NCBI GenBank assembly: GCA_002429325.1
Contig: DIZH01000011.1
Span: 1 to 51,548, forward strand
DNA: 51,548 nucleotides
From: Patescibacteria group bacterium UBA6033
Lineage (GTDB): Bacteria > Patescibacteriota > Minisyncoccia > Phycocordibacterales > Phycocordibacteraceae
Direction: 5' to 3'
In this document: positions 32,623-40,203 of the stretch, piece after piece
Layout: every line of letters starts with the position of its first letter
How positions within the stretch are numbered: position 1 is the first letter of the stretch
Position numbers and translations under genes: made by a program
The notes under the pieces: generated by a model
Told to the model about the DNA's origin: nothing
What the model saw: the letters and a program-made list of their open reading frames with translations, nothing else
Databases searched by the model: none

Positions 32623-35607
32623 ATGGCGACATCGGCAGCATTTAAAGACGCATACAAGAAGCTCAATGCGAAGCAGAAAGAGGCTGTAGACATGCTCTAC
32701 GGTCCGGTCATTGTCGTTGCTGGTCCTGGGACGGGCAAGACGCAGATGCTCGCGCTTCGCATCGGGAATATCCTCCTCAAATCGACGGGGACGAAACCTG
32801 ACGAGATACTCGCGCTCACGTTTACGGAGAGCGCCGTCGCGACGCTTCGAGCGCGTCTCGCGACGTCCATCGGTGGCGCGGCGTACCGCGTGCGCATTCA
32901 TACGTTCCATGGTTTTGCACAATCAATACTGGAGCTGCGACCTGATCTCTTTCCGCGTGTCGCGCTCGGTACGCATCTCTCTGCAGTGCATGGCGTCGAA
33001 TTGATGGAACGACTACTTGATGCCGGAGCATACGTGAAGATACGTAATCCGAAAAATCCGCATCGGTCGGCACGCGACCTGCTCGCGTTCATGAGCGAAC
33101 TGAAGAAAGAGCACTACACGCCGGAGCGATATCTCGCTGAACTCACGAAAGAGCATGAGGCTGTGCTCGCCGATCCCGATCGCGTACACGAGAGCGGGAA
33201 ATACGCGGGCCAGGAAAAGGGCGAGCATACACGTCGCCGTGAGCGCGTCGAGAAGCATCTCGAAGTTGCGCATCTTTTTGCTGCATATCAGGAAGCGCTC
33301 GAGCGAGAATCGCTCTACGATTACGACGACCTCATCAGCGAAGCGATACGCGGTCTTGAGAACGACGAAGGATTTCGCGCGCAGGTAGGTGAGCGGTCGC
33401 AGTTCGTACTTGCCGACGAGCACCAGGATGCGAATCCGGCCCAGAACCGCTTGCTTGAACTGGTGACTGATTTCGACGGCTCGCCGAATCTCTTCATCGT
33501 CGGCGATGAGAAACAGGCTATCTATCGTTTCCAGGGAGCCTCTCTCGCCTCGTTTTTTTATTTCAAAGAGAAATATCCTGAAGCAAAAGTCATCTCGCTC
33601 AGCGAGAATTATCGCTCTACTTCATTGATACTTGCTGCCGCGCACGACCTCATCGCGCCTGCCCCCGTGCCCGACGCGGCATTCCGCCCGCTTCTCACTG
33701 CCGCTCGCGGCGAAGGAGGGGCGGTAGAAGAAGTCGTGTGCGATACGCCAAGACAGGAGCAAGAGACTATCGTTGCATATATCAAGAAGCTCCATACAAG
33801 CGGCGTGCCATATGATGATATAGCGATTGTCACGAAGAAGAATGCCGATGTGCTTACGTTTGCGGACTATCTGCGGCGCACCGGTATTCCCGAAGATCAT
33901 ATGACGGCCGAGGCGAGCGCGCTCGCGCACCCGGTGGTGCAGCTTTTCATATCACTCATAAAAGCCGCGACGGATTTATCTCAGGATGCACCTCTCGCTC
34001 GCGCACTTTTCATGCCGGGCATCCCGATGCCGCTTGCAGGGCGCATGCAACTCTTGGCCATTCCTCGCACACGCACCCTTGAAAAGACAAGGGTGCCCCT
34101 TGTAAACGTAATTGAAGGTCAGGGGGGGTCCGAGATGAAGGAATGGGTGTGGAAACTCAAGAAGTTATCGGAAGAAATGCCGGCCACACCGGTAGTCGCA
34201 TGGCTTGCGCGTCTTGCGAGTGAGAGTGGTCTCGTTGTGGGTATTCTCACGCTCGGCGAGAGCGAGGAGGCATATGAGGCTTACCAAGGCTTCATGGAGG
34301 AGGCTGCTCTCCTCTCTCGCGAGAACCCAGAGGCAACAGCGCTCGACTTGCTTGCTCGCCTCGCACTCATGGAGAAGCATGAACTCCGCGTGGCGCGGCC
34401 GCGAACGAAGCACGCGGGGGTCCGCATCATGACGGTGCATGGTGCGAAAGGGCTTGAGTTCCCATACGTCGTAATAGCTCATGCGACTGATGAGAAATGG
34501 ATGCGCGGAAAGAACGATGAATTTTCTCTGCCCCGACGCCAATGGGTCGGGACCCCGACCGAAGCGTCGGGGATGCTTGAAAAGGAAGATGATGAACACG
34601 ATGTGCGTCGCTTGCTCTATGTCGCGCTCACGCGCGCGAAAGACGGAGTGCTCATTACTCGTTCGGAAGTGACCGAGGAGGATCGTGCACAAACGCCGCT
34701 TCGATTCCTCTCTGACCTCGCAACTCACCTGATGCCCGCCGTAGTCTTGGGAAAGTCTGACTTTCCCAAGACTACGGCGGAGCCGTATGCGCTGCGCACT
34801 ATACTCGACCCGAATTTCCTCAAAGAGCGACTCATTGTCCGCGGCTTTTCGCCGACCGGTTTTAATAACTATGTGCAGTCGCCGTGGCAGTACTATTTCC
34901 GCACGTTGCTGCAGCTCCCCGATGCGCCGTCGCTTCCAATGCAATTCGGTACTGCGATACACGCAGGACTCCGAGCCTACGCGGATGCCGTAAAACAGGG
35001 AGGTGCAAGCATTGAAGTGGCGATAGTGGGATTCCATACGGAGCTCCATCGTTTGCCGCTGACGGCACTTGATAGAAGCGAGCTCGCGAAAAAAGGCGAA
35101 GACGTGCTCCGCGGCTATCTCGCACAAGAAGGCGCGAGCATTCCAGGCGAAAACGAATCTGAAATCTCGATAAGCACCTCGCTCGCCGTACCGGGCGTAG
35201 GTGACATTCCTCTCTCTGGGAAACTCGACAGGTTGGATATGCTTCCTGACGGCACAGTTTCCGTTATTGATTACAAGACTGGCAAAGCGAAAAGCGAGAA
35301 CGATATTCGCGGCCTCACGAAATCAGGCGATGGCAATTACTACCGCCAGCTCGTGTTCTATAAACTTCTGCTTGATAAGGACGGTCGTTACACGATGAAT
35401 GAGGGCGCACTGCACTTCGTCGAGCCCGATGAGAAAGGGAAGTGCACTATTCGCCGATTCACCATAACCGCTGCCGAGGTTGCTGCGCTTGAAGTCGAAC
35501 TCATTGAAGCGGCCAAGCATATCGCTGATGGCTCAGCATTTACTGCTGCCTGTGACCCCGAGATGTGTAACTACTGCGACCTCGTTGGATTTTTGACGAG
35601 TGATTGA
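32623..35607 (+). CDS. UvrD/PcrA-type helicase fused to a PD-(D/E)XK nuclease
   Basis: 994 aa. The SF1A helicase has Walker A GPGTGKTQ, motif II DEHQDANPAQ, motif III GDEKQAIYRFQGA, motif V TVHGAKGLEFPYVV and motif VI LYVALTRAKD. From about residue 740 a RecB-like nuclease domain follows: GTAIHAGL with the metal His, then VIDYKTGKAK, the D-x(n)-K signature. Three Cys at the very end (CDPEMCNYC) resemble the iron-sulphur Cys of AddB-type nucleases, but the usual first Cys is replaced by Ser (VQSPWQYYF). It probably processes DNA ends in recombinational repair. Three palindromes are embedded in the frame. Confidence 0.9.
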   Translation: MATSAAFKDAYKKLNAKQKEAVDMLYGPVIVVAGPGTGKTQMLALRIGNILLKSTGTKPDEILALTFTESAVATLRARLATSIGGAAYRVRIHTFHGFAQSILELRPDLFPRVALGTHLSAVHGVELMERLLDAGAYVKIRNPKNPHRSARDLLAFMSELKKEHYTPERYLAELTKEHEAVLADPDRVHESGKYAGQEKGEHTRRRERVEKHLEVAHLFAAYQEALERESLYDYDDLISEAIRGLENDEGFRAQVGERSQFVLADEHQDANPAQNRLLELVTDFDGSPNLFIVGDEKQAIYRFQGASLASFFYFKEKYPEAKVISLSENYRSTSLILAAAHDLIAPAPVPDAAFRPLLTAARGEGGAVEEVVCDTPRQEQETIVAYIKKLHTSGVPYDDIAIVTKKNADVLTFADYLRRTGIPEDHMTAEASALAHPVVQLFISLIKAATDLSQDAPLARALFMPGIPMPLAGRMQLLAIPRTRTLEKTRVPLVNVIEGQGGSEMKEWVWKLKKLSEEMPATPVVAWLARLASESGLVVGILTLGESEEAYEAYQGFMEEAALLSRENPEATALDLLARLALMEKHELRVARPRTKHAGVRIMTVHGAKGLEFPYVVIAHATDEKWMRGKNDEFSLPRRQWVGTPTEASGMLEKEDDEHDVRRLLYVALTRAKDGVLITRSEVTEEDRAQTPLRFLSDLATHLMPAVVLGKSDFPKTTAEPYALRTILDPNFLKERLIVRGFSPTGFNNYVQSPWQYYFRTLLQLPDAPSLPMQFGTAIHAGLRAYADAVKQGGASIEVAIVGFHTELHRLPLTALDRSELAKKGEDVLRGYLAQEGASIPGENESEISISTSLAVPGVGDIPLSGKLDRLDMLPDGTVSVIDYKTGKAKSENDIRGLTKSGDGNYYRQLVFYKLLLDKDGRYTMNEGALHFVEPDEKGKCTIRRFTITAAEVAALEVELIEAAKHIADGSAFTAACDPEMCNYCDLVGFLTSD
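34073..34096. repeat. In-frame palindrome a in the UvrD-like gene
   Basis: GCACCCTTG / CAAGGGTGC with a six-base loop, 24 bp. Confidence 0.55.
34531..34572. repeat. In-frame palindrome b in the UvrD-like gene
   Basis: Outer arms CCCCGACGC / GCGTCGGGG with an inner GGTCGG/CCGACC hairpin; 42 bp, fourteen codons, in a loop between motifs V and VI. Confidence 0.75.
34738..34778. repeat. In-frame palindrome c in the UvrD-like gene
   Basis: Perfect 19-bp arms around a CTG loop, coding for AVVLGKSDFPKTTA at the junction between the helicase and nuclease parts. Confidence 0.85.
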
Positions 35608-35632
35608 CATAACATATATTATACTATATAAT
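35604..35632 (+). promoter_or_regulatory. Consensus promoter of the 113-aa module
   Basis: Perfect TTGACA, 17-bp AT-rich spacer, perfect TATAAT. It overlaps the end of the UvrD-like gene. Confidence 0.85.
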
Positions 35633-35679
35633 ATAAATTAGTGCGATAATCCGTTGCACTACCTCAATAGGAGAGAATC

Positions 35680-36021
35680 TTGAAAGCTTTCTTAAAAGTA
35701 GTCCGTATCGTCGCGGCATTCATCATCGCAACGGCCGTGAGCGGGACGTTCTGCCTCTTGATGCTCGTGGCCGCTGCGGAGAATGCCGATCGCGATGAGC
35801 GCACCAGCGCTGTCCAGTACACCTGCGGTGCCGCAGGAAACTACGCTCAGTGCTACCAGCAGGAGACGCGGAAATCGCTGATCTCCATCTCCGGCGGCGG
35901 CATATCGTACGACATGCACCTCGTGATCGGTTCAATCATCACAGCCTGCCTCTTCGTCGTGCTATTCATCGCCATCGGATTCCCGGCAATTCGAAATAAG
36001 GCCATCAAAGTAATGGGATAA
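35680..36021 (+). CDS. Two-helix membrane protein, 113 aa (module 10)
   Basis: A TTG start at 35680 is set by AGGAG at ideal spacing. Hydrophobic segments at about 10-33 and 80-103 enclose an outward loop with two Cys (YTCGAAGNYAQCYQQ) that could form a disulphide. No family is recognised. It has a full consensus promoter upstream and a terminator downstream, and converges on the DsbA-like gene. Confidence 0.75.
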   Translation: MKAFLKVVRIVAAFIIATAVSGTFCLLMLVAAAENADRDERTSAVQYTCGAAGNYAQCYQQETRKSLISISGGGISYDMHLVIGSIITACLFVVLFIAIGFPAIRNKAIKVMG

Positions 36022-36024
36022 GCC

Positions 36025-36060
36025 CCGCCCACAACGAGAACCGTTGGAGGGCGGTTTTCT
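36025..36060 (+). terminator. Terminator of the 113-aa module
   Basis: CCGCCCACAACG pairs with CGTTGGAGGGCGG (one bulge), followed by TTTTCTATTT. The T-run overlaps the stop codon of the opposite gene at 36059-36061. Confidence 0.8.
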
Positions 36061-36730
36061 ATTTCGCGTTCGCGAGCGCCTGGTCGACAAGCGCTTTGAC
36101 AGCTTCGTACGGGTAACTGCCGTTCATCACGATAGGTGGCTTTCCAGCAACGAGTATGAGCGAATAGGGCGTACCCTGCGCACCGACATCTAGCGCATTC
36201 TTTCGATCGGCGGTTATGCGGTCGACAACAGTAGTCGACGCATTGGCGAAACAGCTGGCGAATGCATCGCCCGGAATGGCAAGCGATTCCGCAAACGTCC
36301 CATACTGTGCAGGGTCCACTGGCTGGTGTGCATAGAGCGTGTCCGCAAATTTCCAGAACGCGTCGTTGCCTCCTGCTTGCGCCGCGCACTCAGCCGCCTC
36401 GGCATGCTTCATTGCATTCGGATGTATCTCACTCAACGGAAATTCTCGATATACCCAAGCGACGTTGCCGTCCGTGCCTGCATTGGCTACGACCTGGTGG
36501 AGTACCTGGCTGAATCCGCTGCAAAATTCGCAATCGAAGTCGGCATATTCGACTATTATGACTTTCGCCGCAGGATTGCCGAAGATATGATCGCTGGTGC
36601 CCACGGGGCGTACGAGCGCAGGGTTGCCGCCGGAGAGCGCAGCCAACTTCGGCATCGAGATATAGACCGCGAGCGCAATGATAATCCCGCCAACAACAAT
36701 CGCGGCAGGGATGGTCAATGTTGGCTTCAT
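36059..36730 (-). CDS. DsbA/BdbD-like thiol-disulphide oxidoreductase
   Basis: 223 aa. An N-terminal membrane anchor (IPAAIVVGGIIIALAVYI) is followed by a thioredoxin fold with the active site D-C-E-F-C and a cis-Pro loop GTPYS. FWKFADTLYAHQ matches the DsbA helical insert. It probably oxidises exported proteins outside the membrane, fitting the many Cys pairs in exported proteins of this window. ATG at 36730 overlaps the stop of the upstream exonuclease as ATGA, which decides the start over an earlier ATG. Confidence 0.9.
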   Translation of the reverse strand: MKPTLTIPAAIVVGGIIIALAVYISMPKLAALSGGNPALVRPVGTSDHIFGNPAAKVIIVEYADFDCEFCSGFSQVLHQVVANAGTDGNVAWVYREFPLSEIHPNAMKHAEAAECAAQAGGNDAFWKFADTLYAHQPVDPAQYGTFAESLAIPGDAFASCFANASTTVVDRITADRKNALDVGAQGTPYSLILVAGKPPIVMNGSYPYEAVKALVDQALANAK

Positions 36731-37311
36731 AGCTGAAACGCGTGGGTCATCGAGGGTACTGTGCTTTTCCGTTCGCTCCACTTCGAGGTATCGAGTTTGA
36801 TATCGCGGATATCTCGCAGGTCTTTGTATTTCAGTACGCCGTGCTTCATTGCATAGTCATAGAGTTCGCGTGTGAGACGCACATCTTCGATGCAATACTC
36901 ACGCACGAGGTCTTTCTTCCCCTCGCGCCACCATTCGCCCGCCTTGAGTCCGTCGCCAGATTTACCTCGACCGAGTGTCGCTTCGGCGAGCGATTGCAAC
37001 CGTAGGCGCCGTCCGAGCACACTCTGTACTTCAACGAGAAGGTCGAGCGACGGTACATGGGTCAGATCGCCAGGGTAGTAGCGATTCAGAAGCGGAATAT
37101 CAAAAGAGTTTGAATTGTATCCGATGAGAAAATCTGCGTGTTCGAGAATAGGCCACAACTTCGGCAAGTCCTCTTTATCGAAGGACGTATATTCATTGGT
37201 TAAAGAGTCGTGGATGGCGACGACAATGAGTTCTTGCTCGTTCACGTCGATATGGCCGCGCACCACGGAGTCGGATATCGATTCGATGTCGAAAGTGATG
37301 GCGCGAGGCAT
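36727..37311 (-). CDS. Predicted 3'-5' exonuclease, DEDD/RNase H-like
   Basis: 194 aa. Motif I FDIES, motif II IGYNSNSFDIPLL and motif III EYCIEDVRLTRELY give the D-E-D-D catalytic set of PolB-type/YprB-like exonucleases. No other domain is attached. It lies 8 bp after hisS and overlaps the DsbA-like gene, so the three genes form one minus-strand transcription unit. The role in DNA or RNA processing is unresolved. Confidence 0.85.
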   Translation of the reverse strand: MPRAITFDIESISDSVVRGHIDVNEQELIVVAIHDSLTNEYTSFDKEDLPKLWPILEHADFLIGYNSNSFDIPLLNRYYPGDLTHVPSLDLLVEVQSVLGRRLRLQSLAEATLGRGKSGDGLKAGEWWREGKKDLVREYCIEDVRLTRELYDYAMKHGVLKYKDLRDIRDIKLDTSKWSERKSTVPSMTHAFQL

Positions 37312-37319
37312 ATGTATTG

Positions 37320-38588
37320 CTAGCTGCCTGTGCGGAGCCGTACAGGGAGTTCTGAGATAGGCAGACCAACTTCTTCACCGGTCGCGAGCACTTTCATTCG
37401 CACACTCTGACTCGCAAGCTCGTCAGCGCCATACGCGATGAAAAGCGGAATACCGCGCTTTACCGCGTCTTTGATTTGGTCGCCAAGGCCGCGCTCGGTC
37501 AGGTTCACGAATACACGCGCACCTTCTTTCCGAAGGGTCTCTGCAAACGCTTGTGCGCCAGGAATGTCGTTTGCGGTAGGCGTGCCCAGATAGAGCTGAG
37601 GAGTATGCGCGTCGGTGCTTGGTGTAAGCGAATGAGTTTCAAGGAAATCAGCAAGCGTAACGTCGCCCATGCCGAAGCCGATAGCAGGAATAGGGTCTCC
37701 GCCGAAAAGCGCGACAAGCTTGTCGAAGCGTCCGCCGCCGAAAAGGGAACGGGGATTCGCAGGATTCGTGTCATATATCTCAAATACGATGCCGGTGTAG
37801 TAGTCGAAGCCGCGTGTGAGTGTCGCATCAAATATTGCATTTGCGACGCCTCGCTTCTGGAGCGCCTCAATAGTATCAAGCAGGGCACGCTTTTCCTTCG
37901 CAACTTCCGGCGCAGAGCCTGCGTCAGTAATGATGCTGAGCGGGTCGTGGTTCGTAATAGCAGATTGAGCTGCTGCAAACGCCTGGGGCGTCATCTTCGC
38001 TTTCTTATCGAGGAGGCGGAGATAGTTGCGCGTCGCATCAGCTTTGAGTCCGGCAGCGGCGCACGCGGCGGTGAGGAGCGCTCGCGAATTGATGCGAATG
38101 ATAAAGTCGCTTTCTTTAGCCCCGAGTGCTCTCAGAAGTTCCGAGGCGATGGAGATAATCTCGATATCAGTCTCAGTCGAGGCAATGCCGACCAAATCGA
38201 CATTCAGCTGGTAATGCTCACGGAGCCGGCCTTTTTGCGGGCGCTCATATCGAAAGACATTTGGGATGGAGAACCAGCGCAAGGGCAGAGGGAGCTCACG
38301 GCGCTTATGGGCTACCATACGCGCGAGAGTCGGCGTCATCTCAGGGCGAAGCGTCACTTTGCGATCACCGCGATCCATAAACGTGTACGTCTGCTCGTTG
38401 ACTATCTCCTCGGAGGTCTTTGCTTCATAGAGCTCGGAGCGTTCGAGTGGAGAGGCATTATATTCTTCATAGCCCCACCCGTGAAGTGTAGTCCGAAGGG
38501 TGGTGAACATCGCCTCCATCTTTGCCCAGTCGGCAGGATAGAAATCGCGTACGCCCTTATACGGATCGGTCGAGAGCGGTTCGGACAT
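37320..38588 (-). CDS. hisS: Histidine--tRNA ligase
   Basis: 422 aa class II synthetase. Motif 1 region GVRDFYPADW, motif 2 with FRYERPQKGRLREHYQLNVDL, the histidine-binding stretch TLTRGFDYYTGIVFE and motif 3 GGGRFDKLVALFGG with AIGFGMG are present. A C-terminal anticodon-binding domain follows. The length is normal. A TAAAAT box (38595-38600 on minus) lies 6 nt before the ATG, so the mRNA may be nearly leaderless. Confidence 0.97.
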   Translation of the reverse strand: MSEPLSTDPYKGVRDFYPADWAKMEAMFTTLRTTLHGWGYEEYNASPLERSELYEAKTSEEIVNEQTYTFMDRGDRKVTLRPEMTPTLARMVAHKRRELPLPLRWFSIPNVFRYERPQKGRLREHYQLNVDLVGIASTETDIEIISIASELLRALGAKESDFIIRINSRALLTAACAAAGLKADATRNYLRLLDKKAKMTPQAFAAAQSAITNHDPLSIITDAGSAPEVAKEKRALLDTIEALQKRGVANAIFDATLTRGFDYYTGIVFEIYDTNPANPRSLFGGGRFDKLVALFGGDPIPAIGFGMGDVTLADFLETHSLTPSTDAHTPQLYLGTPTANDIPGAQAFAETLRKEGARVFVNLTERGLGDQIKDAVKRGIPLFIAYGADELASQSVRMKVLATGEEVGLPISELPVRLRTGS

Positions 38589-38626
38589 GCACAGATTTTA
38601 TCATGCCAGCGCCGAATCGGTATTTT

Positions 38627-38655
38627 TTGACTTTGCGTGTCGTCTCGGCTAGATT
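38627..38655 (+). promoter_or_regulatory. Promoter of the PurH-domain module
   Basis: TTGACT, 17-bp spacer, TAGATT; back to back with the hisS promoter. Confidence 0.6.
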
Positions 38656-38725
38656 GAGGGCGGATTGCAGTACTCGTATCCAAGGCGGCCGCGGCTATCA
38701 GCGGAGACAACAGTGAAGGAAGTAT

Positions 38726-39328
38726 ATGGGAAAGCTTGCGCTCCTGTCGGTCACCGACAAAACTGGAATCGTCGAATTTGCCAAGGCGCTGATTGGGCTC
38801 GGCTGGGGCATTATCTCAACCGGAGGAACCGCGCGGGTGCTCGCTGAAGCGGGCGTCCCTTGTGTTTCTGTTGAGGATGTCACGCGATTTCCCGAGATGC
38901 TCGATGGCCGGGTGAAGACCCTGCATCCGAAGGTGTTCGCGGGCATCCTCGCTGATCGCGCGAAGCCGGCGCACATGTCGACGATTGCCGAACACCACAT
39001 CAGCCCGATCGATCTCGTCGCCGTCAACCTGTACGACTTTGCCGGGAAGCCCGACATCGAACAGATCGACATCGGCGGACCGTCGCTCCTGCGTGCAGCC
39101 GCGAAGAACAGCGCTTCGGTCGCGGTGGTCGTGGACCCTCTCGACTACAACGGTGTGATTTGCGTGCTACGTGAGCACGGCGCAGTGCACGAGGAATTTC
39201 GCGAGGAACTCACCCTGAAGGTCTTCGAGACCACAGCCCAGTACGATGTCATGATCGCAAAATGGATGCGCGGACAGCGCGAGAAGGGCGAGCACTTCCT
39301 GCATCCAGCGGCCGGCGCCGCGCACTGA
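38726..39328 (+). CDS. Stand-alone IMP cyclohydrolase-like (MGS) domain of PurH (module 11)
   Basis: 200 aa with a [72 protein letters not shown] and [14 protein letters not shown] follow the PurH N-terminal (IMP cyclohydrolase) domain closely through about residue 190. The AICAR transformylase half is absent and no purine genes lie nearby. Either it closes the IMP ring with a partner encoded elsewhere, or it has been re-used. GC content looks higher than in flanking genes. It converges on the PH-domain gene. Confidence 0.88.
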   Translation: MGKLALLSVTDKTGIVEFAKALIGLGWGIISTGGTARVLAEAGVPCVSVEDVTRFPEMLDGRVKTLHPKVFAGILADRAKPAHMSTIAEHHISPIDLVAVNLYDFAGKPDIEQIDIGGPSLLRAAAKNSASVAVVVDPLDYNGVICVLREHGAVHEEFREELTLKVFETTAQYDVMIAKWMRGQREKGEHFLHPAAGAAH

Positions 39329-39349
39329 CCGACCTCGGTCACCCACACG

Positions 39350-39390
39350 ACCGCTTAGTAGCCTCACGGCGAACGGCGGTTGTTGCTTTT
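39350..39390 (+). terminator. Terminator of the PurH-domain module
   Basis: ACCGC / GCGGT enclosing a GCC/GGC hairpin, then TGTTGCTTTT. The T-run reaches the stop codon of the opposite gene at 39389. Confidence 0.6.
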
Positions 39391-39925
39391 ATACTGGCGC
39401 TGCCACCGTTTTCTCCCCGACGTATTTGAGGATGATATTGCGCACCTGCTCTGGTCTAGGAATGTTCTGCATATGAAATTCATCTTCAGCCCCCGCGCTC
39501 TGCACCGTGATATCGCCCATATTGAGAAGCGACTCAAGAACGCCGGTTACGTCGGTGGTAGCGTCTTGCACGCGTGAGAGAAAGAGGCTCGACACTTCGC
39601 GATTGAAGTAGCCGCGCTGCTTGATGGCGACGATGCGCATATTCGTGAGTATCCAGGCATTCAGGTAATAGCGAGTGAACGTGCTCCATGCCATGGTCCA
39701 GGCGATGAGGAGCCATACGCCAAGCGCTGCCCGTGCGACGGTACTGTGGTATTCGAAAAATGAACTATAGGGAGCAGTTGCCGGTACGAGTGGCAGTAGT
39801 TTAGGAATAGCAAAAGGCAGCACTGCCATAATGGCGTACGGAAGTAATTCAGCAGCAAACAAGAGCCAGTGCTTGCGCGCGACAAGCACTTCGTGTTCGC
39901 CCGGCTGGAGTTCGAATTCCCTCAT
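39389..39925 (-). CDS. Membrane protein with a bacterial PH-like (DUF304/YdbS-type) domain
   Basis: 178 aa from ATG at 39925. After the short soluble lead EFELQPGEHEVLVARKHWLL come two membrane helices (about 22-46 and 60-86). Then NAWILTNMRIVAIKQRGYFNREVSSLFLSRVQDATT, the typical bPH2 pattern, and a C-terminal stretch with RPEQVRNIIL. The start overlaps the preceding gene as ATGA. The role is unknown; such proteins are often envelope-associated. Confidence 0.8.
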   Translation of the reverse strand: MREFELQPGEHEVLVARKHWLLFAAELLPYAIMAVLPFAIPKLLPLVPATAPYSSFFEYHSTVARAALGVWLLIAWTMAWSTFTRYYLNAWILTNMRIVAIKQRGYFNREVSSLFLSRVQDATTDVTGVLESLLNMGDITVQSAGAEDEFHMQNIPRPEQVRNIILKYVGEKTVAAPV

Positions 39926-40203
39926 GGTAGGTACGCGGTAAAAAATCCGGTGCCGGAGAGGGCGTAGGACATAAGAGCGAAAGATATGAAAAGGTGTGCG
40001 GCGATAGAAGGGAAGGCGACCCACGAGGCGTGGGAATATTTAAGCCAATGGTAGACAGCGACGAGCGTATAGAGCGCCCAAAAAGCAAACACCGCGAATA
40101 GCACCCATTGCACAATGATTCCCGACGACGGGAGTCCGGGGAGATTTAATTGTGAGAATACGGCGGAAGGGGAAGAGAAAGGCTGGAGCGGCTGATCGGG
40201 CAT
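39922..40203 (-). CDS. Small three-helix membrane protein
   Basis: 93 aa from ATG at 40203, which overlaps the prmC stop (TAATG). Hydrophobic segments at about 23-47 (IIVQWVLFAVFAFWALYTLVAVY) and 57-88. No family is recognised. Translational coupling with both neighbours suggests a joint operon prmC - this gene - PH-domain protein. Confidence 0.75.
   Translation of the reverse strand: MPDQPLQPFSSPSAVFSQLNLPGLPSSGIIVQWVLFAVFAFWALYTLVAVYHWLKYSHASWVAFPSIAAHLFISFALMSYALSGTGFFTAYLP

Noticed and set aside
3898..39390. Strand-specific insertion of all modules
   Set aside because: Ten are on plus, but the 52-aa module at 29179-29337 is clearly on minus, so no strict strand rule holds.
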